Assembly: GCA_035461385.1 (NCBI GenBank)
Contig: DATHVI010000010.1
Location: 1-7,507, forward strand
Origin: DATHVI01 sp035461385
GTDB lineage: Bacteria; Actinomycetota; Thermoleophilia; Solirubrobacterales; 70-9
Direction of reading: 5' to 3'
Length of the DNA: 7,507 bases
Shown here: positions 1 through 5,988 of the stretch, in pieces
Numbering within the stretch: position 1 is the stretch's first letter
Layout of the letters: each line of letters starts with the position of its first letter
Made by a program: the position numbers and the translations under genes
Notes under the pieces: generated by a model
Database searches by the model: none
Seen by the model: only the letters and a program-made list of their open reading frames with translations
What the model was told of the DNA's origin: nothing

Positions 1-116
1 GCCGGTCCCGGTCCGAGCCAGGCCAGGCCGAGCAGGCCGAGCCCTACCAGGACCGGAAGCCTGGTCATCCGCGCGATCGCCCCGGCCATACCCTGCGTCG
101 TCATCTTCTCCCTCAT
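1..116 (-). CDS. N-terminus of an unidentified membrane or secreted protein (cut by window edge)
   Basis: Only the first 38 codons are inside the window, so the product cannot be named. The translation begins MREKMTTQGMAGAIARM, followed by a basic residue pair and a hydrophobic run rich in Leu, Gly and Val (about residues 19-35). That layout suits a signal peptide or a first membrane anchor. The start is uncertain. The ATG at 116 has no close Shine-Dalgarno sequence. The in-frame ATG at 104 is preceded by AGGGAG at unusually short spacing, and the hydrophobic segment would follow either. The gene diverges from the transaldolase at 228, and the gap of about 110 bases must hold promoters for both, although I see no convincing -35/-10 pair. 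An open frame of 38 codons in GC-rich DNA is weak evidence; the hydrophobic N-terminus and divergent placement are what support it. Confidence 0.45.
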   Translation of the reverse strand, partial: MREKMTTQGMAGAIARMTRLPVLVGLGLLGLAWLGPGP

Positions 117-227
117 GCTGGCGCTGGTGATTCCCGCCTGCCGGCGCCATGGCCGGACGCGTGGAATATAGCGGGGCCGGAGGGCGTCTTTGGCGACCGG
201 AGGTTGGCCTAAGCTTCCCTGGCGCTG

Positions 228-926
228 ATGAGGCTGTTCATCGACACCGGGAGCGTCGCCGAGGTGGAGGAGATCGCTGCCTGGGGCGTGCTCGCGGGGG
301 CGACCACGAACCCGTCGCTGCTCGCCAAGGAGCAGGGGGACGCCGGGGACATCGTGCGCCGGATCTGCGACCTGGTCGGCGGGCCCGTCTCGGCCGAGGT
401 CGTCTCCGAAGGCGCCGAGGGAATGATCGCCGAGGGGCACGCGCTGCGCTCGCTTCACGAGCACGTTACGGTCAAGGTTCCTTTCTGCGAGCCTGGGTTG
501 GAGGCGGCCCACGCACTTACCTCGGAGGGGGTCTCGGTCAACATGACGCTCGTCTTCTCGGCCAATCAGGCGATGCTGGCAGCGAGCGCCGGGGCGACCT
601 ACGTCTCCTGCTTCATGGGCCGGCTCGACGACATCTCGGTCGACTCGGGCCACGTTGTCGGGGAGATCGTCGACTGCTTCCGCGCCGGCGGGATCACCTC
701 GGAGGTCATCGCCGCCTCGATCCGCCATCCCGAGCACGTGATCACCGCGGCGAAGCTCGGCTGCGAGATCGCCACCGTGCCGGCGAAGGTGCTGCGACAG
801 ATGCTCGCCCACCCGCTGACCGACGCCGGAGCCGAGCGGTTCCGCAAGGACTGGGAGTCACGCCCCGAGTTCGGGGAGTGGCTGCGGGGGCTGACCGAGC
901 GCAGCGCCGCCGCCGCCCGGGGCTGA
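228..926 (+). CDS. tal: Transaldolase (small TalC/FSA-type family, Phe active-site variant)
   Basis: A 232-residue cytosolic class I aldolase-fold enzyme, expected to move a dihydroxyacetone unit between sugar phosphates in the non-oxidative pentose phosphate pathway. Family landmarks run in order: FIDTG (residues 4-8), TTNPS (26-30), the Schiff-base lysine K83 in VKVPF, NMTLVFS (105-111), GATYVS (122-127), GRLDD (131-135), SEVIAASIRHP (158-168), ATVPAKVL (182-189) and HPLTD (195-199). F129 sits where fructose-6-phosphate aldolases have Tyr, which favours true transaldolase activity over FSA activity (established from TalB/FSA comparisons). The residue before it is Cys128 where Pro is usual. 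The ATG at 228 is the only ATG/GTG start after the in-frame stop at 210. Its nearest GGAGG-like sequence is about 24 bases upstream, so translation may be leaderless or weakly initiated. The gene sits 48 bases before the rho-family gene, as at the rho locus of many Gram-positives. Confidence 0.93.
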   Translation: MRLFIDTGSVAEVEEIAAWGVLAGATTNPSLLAKEQGDAGDIVRRICDLVGGPVSAEVVSEGAEGMIAEGHALRSLHEHVTVKVPFCEPGLEAAHALTSEGVSVNMTLVFSANQAMLAASAGATYVSCFMGRLDDISVDSGHVVGEIVDCFRAGGITSEVIAASIRHPEHVITAAKLGCEIATVPAKVLRQMLAHPLTDAGAERFRKDWESRPEFGEWLRGLTERSAAAARG

Positions 927-974
927 CGGGGACCGGGAACGCCACCGGGCTCGGGCGGGGATATCCTGCGCGCG

Positions 975-2339
975 ATGAGCCGCACCGAACTGGCCGACCT
1001 GCACCTCGCCGAGCTTCACGCCCGCGCCGCGGAGCTCGGGATCGAGGGCTTCCGGATGCTCCGCCGCGACGAGCTGGTTGCCGCGATCGGCGAAGCGGGC
1101 GGTGGGAGGGACGACTTCGAGCGTGAGGAGGCGGAGTCCCGCGAGCCGGCGCCGGAGCCGATCACGCCGCCGCCGGCGGAGGATCTGAGCAGCAGCGCCG
1201 AAGCCGACACCGACGAGCTCGAGGTCGTCGGCACCGTGATCGGCGCGGAGGACGAGCCGGCGGCGGAGGTCGACGACGCGGGCCCGCGCGAGGCCGACGA
1301 AGCGACCGAGGAGGTCAGCGGGGTGCTCGAGCTCACCCGCCAGCGGTTCGGGTTCATCCGCCTCGAGGGGCTCCATCCCGCTCCCGACGACGTCTACATC
1401 TCGGCCTCCCAGGTCCGCCGCTGCGAGCTTCGCCCCGGCGACCACGTCGCCGGTCCCGCCCGGGCGCCGCGCCGCGGCGAGCGTCACCGCGCCCTCGTCC
1501 ACGTCGACCAGGTCAACGGCGTAGAGCCGCTGTCCGAGGCGCGGCCGGACTTCGACGCCCTCGCCCCGATCCTTCCCGAGCGCCGGGTGCCGCTCGACTC
1601 CGACCGCGGCGACGTGCTGCTCCGGGCCGTCGACCTCCTCGCCCCGCTTGCGCTTGGCCAGCGGGTGCTCGTCCGGGCAGCCCCCCGGTCGGGCCGGACG
1701 ACGCTGCTCCGCGGCCTCGCGCGAGCGGTCTCCGGCGCCGAGGGGCTCCGGGCGATCGTCCTCCTCGTCGACGAGCGGCCGGAGGAGGCGACGGCATGGC
1801 GGGAGGCGGTCGCCGACGCCGAGTTCGCGATCGCGACCGCCGATCTCGCGCCCCGCGACCAGGTCCACGTCGCCGAGCTCGCGCTCGAGCGCGCCCGGCG
1901 CCTCGCCGAGGACGGGGCCGACGCGGTGCTCCTCTGCGACTCGCTCTCGCGGCTCGCGCTCGCCGCCGGTGACGCGGGCGAGGTCAAGCGGCTGTTCGGC
2001 TCCGGGCGGAACCTCGCCGGCGGCGGATCGCTGACGGTGATCGCGACGGTCCTCGACGGCGGCCGCGACGAGGGCGAGGCCGAGCGGGCGGTCGCGACGA
2101 CCGAAAGCTCGCTCGTCACCCTCGACCCCGAGCTCGCCGGCGCCGGCGTAGTCCCGGCGCTGGTGCCGGCTCGTTGCCGGGTCTCGAACGAGGACCAGCT
2201 TCGCGACCCCGGCGAGCTCGAGGCGGTCCGGAGGCTGCGCTCCTTGCTCGCCGACCTCGACCCGCGAGAAGCCGCGACGCTGCTGCGGGAGCGAATCGAG
2301 GGCTCGGCCTCGAACGCGGAGCTGCTGGCGGGCCTGTAG
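975..2339 (+). CDS. rho: Divergent Rho-family protein with eroded ATPase motor
   Basis: A 454-residue protein colinear with transcription termination factor Rho. Visible parts are the Rho N-terminal helical domain (1-42, LHLAELHARAAELGIEGFRM), an acidic linker (about 46-113), the cold-shock-like RNA-binding domain (115-180) and the RecA-like domain (about 215-454). Primary RNA-site residues are largely kept: FGFIR 125-129, Y141 and E169, with H171 in place of the usual Tyr. The catalytic-base motif DERPEE (266-271) and Walker B CDSLSRL (321-327) remain. Against E. coli Rho, which I aligned by eye, the P-loop reads APRSGRTT, so K181 and K184 become R238 and R241. About 17 residues are missing between LAL and FGSGRN, removing the Q-loop. 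R347, R353 and the arginine finger R366 become P385, G391 and S404. No frameshift or stop is present. It could be the cell's only, highly derived Rho, or a paralogue with an altered role such as RNA binding or modulation of another Rho. The symbol is given at family level only. Confidence 0.88.
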   Translation: MSRTELADLHLAELHARAAELGIEGFRMLRRDELVAAIGEAGGGRDDFEREEAESREPAPEPITPPPAEDLSSSAEADTDELEVVGTVIGAEDEPAAEVDDAGPREADEATEEVSGVLELTRQRFGFIRLEGLHPAPDDVYISASQVRRCELRPGDHVAGPARAPRRGERHRALVHVDQVNGVEPLSEARPDFDALAPILPERRVPLDSDRGDVLLRAVDLLAPLALGQRVLVRAAPRSGRTTLLRGLARAVSGAEGLRAIVLLVDERPEEATAWREAVADAEFAIATADLAPRDQVHVAELALERARRLAEDGADAVLLCDSLSRLALAAGDAGEVKRLFGSGRNLAGGGSLTVIATVLDGGRDEGEAERAVATTESSLVTLDPELAGAGVVPALVPARCRVSNEDQLRDPGELEAVRRLRSLLADLDPREAATLLRERIEGSASNAELLAGL

Positions 2340-2407
2340 GCGAGGCAGGCTCGAGGCCCCGCGTCGAGAGCAACGTTCTCCCCGGTTATCGACGAATACG
2401 TTGAGCT

Positions 2408-2424
2408 CGACCCCTGACGGGTCG
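2408..2424. terminator. Possible small hairpin between convergent genes
   Basis: The sequence CGACCC-CTGAC-GGGTCG forms a perfect 6-bp stem with a 5-base loop. It lies 69 bases after the rho-family stop and just beyond the end of the convergent gene ending at 2436. There is no T-run on either side, so it is not a textbook intrinsic terminator. Its position between convergent genes is the main argument for a role. Confidence 0.3.
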
Positions 2425-2435
2425 TGAGCGACGAC

Positions 2436-2900
2436 CTAGGGCCGGTAGGCGAGTCGCGACCAGGAGGGCTCGCGCGAGAGCTCGATCGGCTCCGCGTCGC
2501 GGTCGGGCTGGACGTAGCCGAAGGTGTGGGTCTGGGGGTCGAAGACGACGTCGAGCTCGCCCTCCTTGACCCGCTGGTCAAGCCAGGCGCCGCGGAAGAC
2601 GAGCCGGCGGATCCAGTGGACGAGGCTGCGGTTCGCCGGGCCGACGAGCTCGGTCCAGTGCTCGTTGATGTGCTCGCCGAGGGCGGAGGTCGGCTCGCGG
2701 ATCTCGCCGTTCACCGCCAGCTCGAGGAGGTCGTGGAGCTCGTCGAGCTCGAGCCCCTGGTCGACGAAGTCGAGCTTCACCGCCGCCTGCTCGACCCGCT
2801 GCGAGAAGTCGTCCTCGTTGAACGCGAATCGCAGCTCCCCGTACTCGAGCACGTAGTCGGAGCCGGATTCGTAGTTGCCTCTGCGGGTTGCTCGCTCCAC
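2436..2900 (-). CDS. Unrecognised acidic protein of 154 residues
   Basis: I do not recognise this family. The frame is convincing as protein. It has a mixed, non-repetitive composition with many Phe, Trp, Tyr, His and Asn residues, whereas the opposite-strand frame is the Val/Glu/Leu-rich type typical of antisense shadows. The protein is acidic and soluble-looking, with no signal peptide or membrane segment. Features include an amphipathic Leu/Glu/Asp-rich stretch (about 48-65, DQGLELDELHDLLELAV), a Trp/Arg helix-like segment (about 90-107, with HWIRRLVFRG) and a C-terminal part (about 113-130) that looks like beta strands. The start is a GTG at 2900, with GAGG about 11 bases upstream. No ATG occurs early in the frame, and a second GTG at codon 17 is the alternative. 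It converges on the rho-family gene and diverges from the two-component operon, so it is probably transcribed alone. Cysteines are absent. Confidence 0.72.
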   Translation of the reverse strand: MERATRRGNYESGSDYVLEYGELRFAFNEDDFSQRVEQAAVKLDFVDQGLELDELHDLLELAVNGEIREPTSALGEHINEHWTELVGPANRSLVHWIRRLVFRGAWLDQRVKEGELDVVFDPQTHTFGYVQPDRDAEPIELSREPSWSRLAYRP

Positions 2901-2950
2901 TGGGTTCGGGTCCTCGGTCCGATCGAAAACGAAGCCGCCGGGTGATCCAG

Positions 2951-2980
2951 CGGCCCGGTCATCTTTGCGAATCCGGGCCG
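2951..2980. promoter_or_regulatory. Inverted repeat in the divergent gap upstream of the response regulator
   Basis: Two perfect 8-base arms, CGGCCCGG and CCGGGCCG, are separated by a 14-base, lower-GC spacer (tcatctttgcgaat). A further partial copy, GGCCCGG, follows at 2994-3000, and a separate 12-base palindrome TGGCGGCCGCCA lies at 3033-3044. The element sits about 50 bases upstream of the GTG at 2900 and about 170 bases upstream of the ATG at 3148. It could be an operator for either gene or an RNA hairpin in a leader. GC-rich arms of this size can occur by chance here. No clear promoter boxes were found in the 247-base gap. Confidence 0.25.
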
Positions 2981-3134
2981 TCCTCGCAGCTGAGGCCCGG
3001 AGCCTGAACGTAGGTTTGCACCCCGGCGACGGTGGCGGCCGCCAGGGGGAGCGCGATCGTGCCCGCCGGGGTTGTAGGGAGCGTGGATTCGACGCCGGGC
3101 ACCGATCTCCTCGCCGCTCGCGTTGCGGCGGGCC

Positions 3135-3139
3135 GGAGG
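3135..3139 (+). promoter_or_regulatory. Ribosome binding site that fixes the response-regulator start
   Basis: GGAGG lies 8 bases before the ATG at 3148. The same frame stays open back to about 2875, but the upstream part is low-complexity Arg/Gly/Ala sequence and the receiver fold begins right after 3148. The Shine-Dalgarno sequence therefore selects 3148 as the start. Confidence 0.65.
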
Positions 3140-3147
3140 CGCGGGTG

Positions 3148-3891
3148 ATGCTGGCGAGCCCCGAGCCCGAGGCGACCGTCGTCGTCTGCGACGACGACGA
3201 GCCGACGCTCGAATTGCTCCGCGACCACCTCGAGGCGGAGCGATTCCGGGTCCTGCCCGCGGCGTCCGCCGCCGACGCGCTTCGCCGCTGCCACTACGAC
3301 CAGCCCGACCTGCTGCTGCTCGACCTCCGCCTCCCCGACGCGTCCGGGCTCGACGTCCTGCGCCAGATCCGGGGCGCCGACGGGATCAGCGGTCGCTACG
3401 ACCCCGGCCTGCCGGTGATCGTCGTCAGCGGGCGCGGCGCCGAGGCCGACCGGCTCCGCGGGCTCGGCGAGGGTGCCGACGATTACCTCGTCAAGCCGGT
3501 CTGCGTGTCCGAGCTCGCGCTGCGGATCCGCGCCGTCCTTCGCCGCCGGGACGGCGGGGCGAAGGCGGGCCCGCTTCGGGTCGGCGAGCTCGTCGTCGAC
3601 CCCGCCCGGCGCGAGGTCACCGTCGCCGGACGCCGCGTCGAGCTCGCGAACAAGGAGTTCGCGCTGCTGCAGGCGCTGGCGAGCGAGCCGACCCGGGTGT
3701 TCACGAAGCAGGAGCTGCTGCGGGATGTGTGGGGGTTCCGGTCGCTCGGACGGACGCGGACGCTCGATACCCACGCCAGCCGCCTGCGTCGCAAGCTCGA
3801 TCCCGCCTCGCGTCGCTACGTCGCCAACATCTGGGGCGTCGGCTACCGGCTGCTCGACGGCCCCGAGCCCGCGGATGATCGGGACGACTGA
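3148..3891 (+). CDS. OmpR/PhoB-family response regulator
   Basis: A 247-residue two-component transcription factor. The receiver domain (about 9-132) has the acidic cluster DDDE (15-18), phospho-acceptor D59 in LLLLDLRLPD, the switch serine S94 in VVSGRG and K116 in DYLVKP, so phosphorylation should be functional. It carries a few extra residues (about 78-86, around GISGRYD) before the beta-4 strand. The C-terminal winged-helix DNA-binding domain (about 141-236) shows ELANKEFALLQAL, the recognition region RTRTLDTHASRLRRKL and the terminal wing IWGVGYRL. The start is set by GGAGG 8 bases upstream. The last 17 bases overlap the start of the histidine kinase, its presumed partner, which implies translational coupling and cotranscription. 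The CpaB-like gene at the end of the operon is a plausible clue to the regulated process, possibly cell-surface or pilus functions, but that is inference. The target promoter is unknown. Confidence 0.95.
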   Translation: MLASPEPEATVVVCDDDEPTLELLRDHLEAERFRVLPAASAADALRRCHYDQPDLLLLDLRLPDASGLDVLRQIRGADGISGRYDPGLPVIVVSGRGAEADRLRGLGEGADDYLVKPVCVSELALRIRAVLRRRDGGAKAGPLRVGELVVDPARREVTVAGRRVELANKEFALLQALASEPTRVFTKQELLRDVWGFRSLGRTRTLDTHASRLRRKLDPASRRYVANIWGVGYRLLDGPEPADDRDD

Positions 3892-4648
3892 GAGCGCCGT
3901 CGCCGCCTGGCCGCTGCTGGTGACGATCGCCTGCGCGCTTGCGGTCGACCGCCGCCGCGCCTCGCGCCGCCGGGAGGCGCTCAACCGCGCCCTCCACGAG
4001 CTGCGCCGGCCACTCCAGATCCTCGCGCTCACTGCGGCCGCCCCCGCGAGCCGGTCGGCCGTTGCGAGCTCCGGAGGCGCAACGGTCCGCGACCACGTCG
4101 GCGCCGCGATCGCGGCGCTCGACACCCTCGACGCCGAGCTCAACGGACGCCCCCAGCCCCGGGTCCGTCGGGTCCTGCGCGCCGACCGCCTCGCCGGCGA
4201 GGCGGTCGCGCGCTGGTCCGGGCCGGCGGCGCTGCTCGGCCGCGAGATCGACCTCCGCTGGCGCGCCGGGCCCGCCGAGGTGGTCGGCGACCCGGCGGCG
4301 CTCGGACGCGCGCTCGACAACCTGCTCGCGAACTCGCTCGAGCACGGCGCCGAGCAGGTGCTGGTCGAGGGCGCCGTCGATGGCGACCGGCTGCGGATCG
4401 CAGTCGCCGACGGCAGCGATCCCGAGCGGGGCGCCGGCGAGCTCGCGGCGCCGCTTCGGACCCGACCGGGGGGTCGCGACCCGCGGCGCGGCCACGGGCT
4501 TGCGATCGTCGCCGGCACCGCGGCCGCGCATCGGGGGCGGTTCGCGTTCGCGGCCGGCGAACGCGGCGCTCGCGCGGTGATCGAGCTCCCGATCGCCTGC
4601 GACCGCGCGGGCCTCTCACGCGCGAGCCCTCCCGCCGATGTCGCATGA
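3875..4648 (+). CDS. Minimal sensor histidine kinase with one membrane segment
   Basis: A 257-residue kinase that should phosphorylate the regulator encoded just upstream. One hydrophobic segment (about 8-24) is followed by an Arg-rich stop (DRRRASRRR), then the dimerisation and phosphoacceptor helix with H41 in HELRRPLQ. The ATPase domain shows the N-box ALDNLLANSLEHG (146-158; N149, N153) and the G2 box RGHGLAIV (205-212). The G1 box is weak: D179-G-S-D replaces the usual DxGxG, so nucleotide binding may be altered. There is no periplasmic loop, PAS, HAMP or GAF domain, so any input must come through the membrane helix, a partner protein or the cytosol. The total length is short for a HisKA kinase. 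The start is the ATG at 3875, inside the last codons of the regulator; upstream open frame in the same phase is a shadow. The stop overlaps the next start as ATGA, so the three genes form one coupled operon. Confidence 0.88.
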   Translation: MIGTTESAVAAWPLLVTIACALAVDRRRASRRREALNRALHELRRPLQILALTAAAPASRSAVASSGGATVRDHVGAAIAALDTLDAELNGRPQPRVRRVLRADRLAGEAVARWSGPAALLGREIDLRWRAGPAEVVGDPAALGRALDNLLANSLEHGAEQVLVEGAVDGDRLRIAVADGSDPERGAGELAAPLRTRPGGRDPRRGHGLAIVAGTAAAHRGRFAFAAGERGARAVIELPIACDRAGLSRASPPADVA

Positions 4649-5316
4649 GCCGCCGTGCGAGGGCGGTCGGGTTCGCCCTCGCGGCGCTCGCCTGCGCCGG
4701 CCTCGCCGCCGCCGTCGCGGGCGGCTACCGCGACGACGTGGCCGCCGAGTACGGCCCGCTGCGGTCGGTGGTCGTGACCGTCGAGTCGCTGCCCGCGCGC
4801 CGCGCGCTCCGCCCGGCGGCGATCCGCCGCGCGCTGGTCGCCCGCCGGGTCCCGGAGCGTTTCGCGCCCGCGGACGCGCTGACCGGGCCCGAGGAGGCCC
4901 TCGGCCTCGCGCCGCGGGTCGCGGTTCCGGCCGGCTCCTACCTCGTCGCCTCTCAGCTCGCCGAGCCGCAATCGAACCGGCCGCCGCGCCCCGGGCGGGC
5001 CGGACCGGGGCGGGCGCCGGTCGAGATCGCGGTCGCCGGCGCGGGCTCGCTCGCGACCGCGGCGGCGGCGCGGCACCGCCGCGTCGACGTCCTCGTCACC
5101 ACCGAGCCGGGCCCCGGCCGCGGGCCGGGGCGCACGTATGTCGCCGCCGAGCGCGTCCGTCTCCTCGACCTCCGCTCCGGCGAGGGTGAGGTCGAGGCCC
5201 CCGGGCCCGGTCCCGCGCGCTGGGTGGCGACCCTCGCGCTCACCCGCCGCCAGGCGCTGCGGCTGATCCAGGCCGAGAGCTTCGCGCGCCAGGTCCGGGT
5301 GATCGCGTCGGGCTAA
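4645..5316 (+). CDS. cpaB: CpaB/RcpC-like SAF-domain protein (Flp/Tad pilus assembly type)
   Basis: A 223-residue envelope protein. A hydrophobic N-terminal segment (about 8-27) acts as anchor or uncleaved signal. A SAF-like region follows (about 41-107), with VVVTVESLPARRALRPAAI and the second half VAVPAGSYLVASQL. After a Pro/Gly/Arg-rich linker (109-125) comes the CpaB C-terminal region: PVEIAVAG (125-132), RRVDVLVTTEP (145-155), TYVAAERVRLLDL (164-176) and ATLALTRRQALRLIQAE (195-211). In Tad systems CpaB/RcpC is a periplasmic or outer-face assembly factor. Actinobacterial versions lack an outer membrane to act in, and their exact job is unclear. The ATG overlaps the kinase stop by four bases (ATGA). 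No prepilin, TadA ATPase, TadB/C or prepilin peptidase gene is present nearby, so this copy is detached from a pilus cluster within this window. The family call is by pattern and could be limited to 'SAF domain protein'. Confidence 0.78.
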   Translation: MSRRARAVGFALAALACAGLAAAVAGGYRDDVAAEYGPLRSVVVTVESLPARRALRPAAIRRALVARRVPERFAPADALTGPEEALGLAPRVAVPAGSYLVASQLAEPQSNRPPRPGRAGPGRAPVEIAVAGAGSLATAAAARHRRVDVLVTTEPGPGRGPGRTYVAAERVRLLDLRSGEGEVEAPGPGPARWVATLALTRRQALRLIQAESFARQVRVIASG

Positions 5317-5331
5317 AAGACGGGGCGGCGC

Positions 5332-5841
5332 TCAACCTGTGGCGGCGAGCGCGGCCTCGAACGCGCGCCGGGCTTCGCCACCGCGGACGCAGAACACAAC
5401 CCGGTCGATCCCGCTGTCGCCGGCGCCGGTACGGCGGCGGACCTCCTCGACCTCGATCCGCGCGGCCTCTTCGAGCGGGAAGCCGCCGACGCCGGTCCCG
5501 AACGCGACCAGGCCCAGCGACTTCGCACCGAGCTCGTCGGCGACGCGAAGGGCGCTCGCGGTCGCGCCCCGGATCGCCTCCGCCGACGTCGGCCCACCGA
5601 GATGCATCGTCGCGGCGTGGATCACCCATCTCGCCGGCAGCGACCCGGCGCCGGTGGCGACCGCCGAGCCGAGCTCGATCGGCGCGACGTGATCGGACTC
5701 CTCCTGGATCTCGCGGCCGCCGGCGCGGACGATCGCCCCCGCGACCCCGCCGCCGTGGCGAAGGTCGGTGTTGGCCGCGTTCGCGATCGCGTCGACCTCG
5801 AGCTGCGTGATGTCCGCCTCGGCGACCTCGATCCGCGCCAT
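5332..5841 (-). CDS. Macro-domain protein (ADP-ribose binding or deacylating)
   Basis: A 169-residue single-domain macro protein, cytosolic by lack of any signal. Characteristic segments are IEVAEADITQLEVDAIANAAN (4-24), the glycine-rich substrate loop LRHGGGVAGAI (27-37), GSAVATGAGSLPARWVIHA (58-76) and the phosphate-binding loop VAFGTGVGGFP (112-122). The asparagines in NAAN (21-24) sit where MacroD-type hydrolases use Asn to hold the ribose. This suggests binding or hydrolysis of O-acetyl-ADP-ribose or mono-ADP-ribosyl groups; the actual substrate is not readable from sequence. Length is normal for the stand-alone family, and the fold looks complete. The ATG at 5841 has no strong Shine-Dalgarno sequence. 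The gene converges on the CpaB-like gene with only 15 bases between stops and no hairpin there. No ADP-ribosyltransferase, sirtuin or toxin gene is adjacent in this window. Confidence 0.9.
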   Translation of the reverse strand: MARIEVAEADITQLEVDAIANAANTDLRHGGGVAGAIVRAGGREIQEESDHVAPIELGSAVATGAGSLPARWVIHAATMHLGGPTSAEAIRGATASALRVADELGAKSLGLVAFGTGVGGFPLEEAARIEVEEVRRRTGAGDSGIDRVVFCVRGGEARRAFEAALAATG

Positions 5842-5932
5842 CGCGGCCAGGGTACCGGCCCGGTCCGGTGGGGAGCGGAAGCCCGCGGCCGGGGCTGGTA
5901 CCTCCCACGATGCCCTCCGGTCCTCGCGAGGA

Positions 5933-5961
5933 CGAGGGCAAGGGGGCGGCCCTTGCCCTCG
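5933..5961 (-). terminator. Perfect 12-bp hairpin downstream of the small secreted gene
   Basis: The arms CGAGGGCAAGGG and CCCTTGCCCTCG pair perfectly around a 5-base loop. The hairpin starts 27 bases after the stop codon at 5989 on the minus strand, the right place to end that transcript before the macro-domain gene. There is no T-run. Such U-less hairpins are often proposed as terminators in high-GC actinobacteria. It abuts a perfect 14-base palindrome, GTCCTCGCGAGGAC (5920-5933), so alternative folds are possible. A role in RNA stability or as a protein site upstream of the macro-domain gene is the alternative. Confidence 0.55.
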
Positions 5962-5988
5962 CCAGCTTCTATCGATTCGGGCGCGCTT

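Noticed and set aside
117..227. AATATAG (about 163-169) as a -10 box for the transaldolase
   Set aside because: It is the only A/T-rich spot in the gap, but there is no matching -35 element at suitable spacing and the hexamer match is poor.
149..1126. A 325-codon plus-strand frame overlapping the transaldolase
   Set aside because: Arg/Gly-rich shadow of the transaldolase and rho-family frames; no family features.
858..2581. Two long minus-strand frames (858-1868 and 1484-2581) opposite the rho-family gene
   Set aside because: Repetitive Arg/Ser/Gly/Asp-rich translations with no domain, fully antisense to a gene with clear Rho homology.
2424..2945. A 173-codon plus-strand frame opposite the unrecognised 154-residue gene
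   Set aside because: Val/Leu/Glu/Asp-rich with few aromatic residues, the typical antisense pattern; the minus-strand frame has real-protein composition.
2875..3147. N-terminal extension of the response regulator to an upstream ATG
   Set aside because: The extra 91 residues are low-complexity and precede a complete receiver domain; the GGAGG at 3135 fits a start at 3148.
2959..5076. A 705-codon minus-strand open frame opposite the two-component operon
   Set aside because: Composition is almost entirely Arg, Ala, Pro, Ser and Gly with no recognisable domain. It lies antisense to three well-supported genes and arises from the GC-rich codon pattern.
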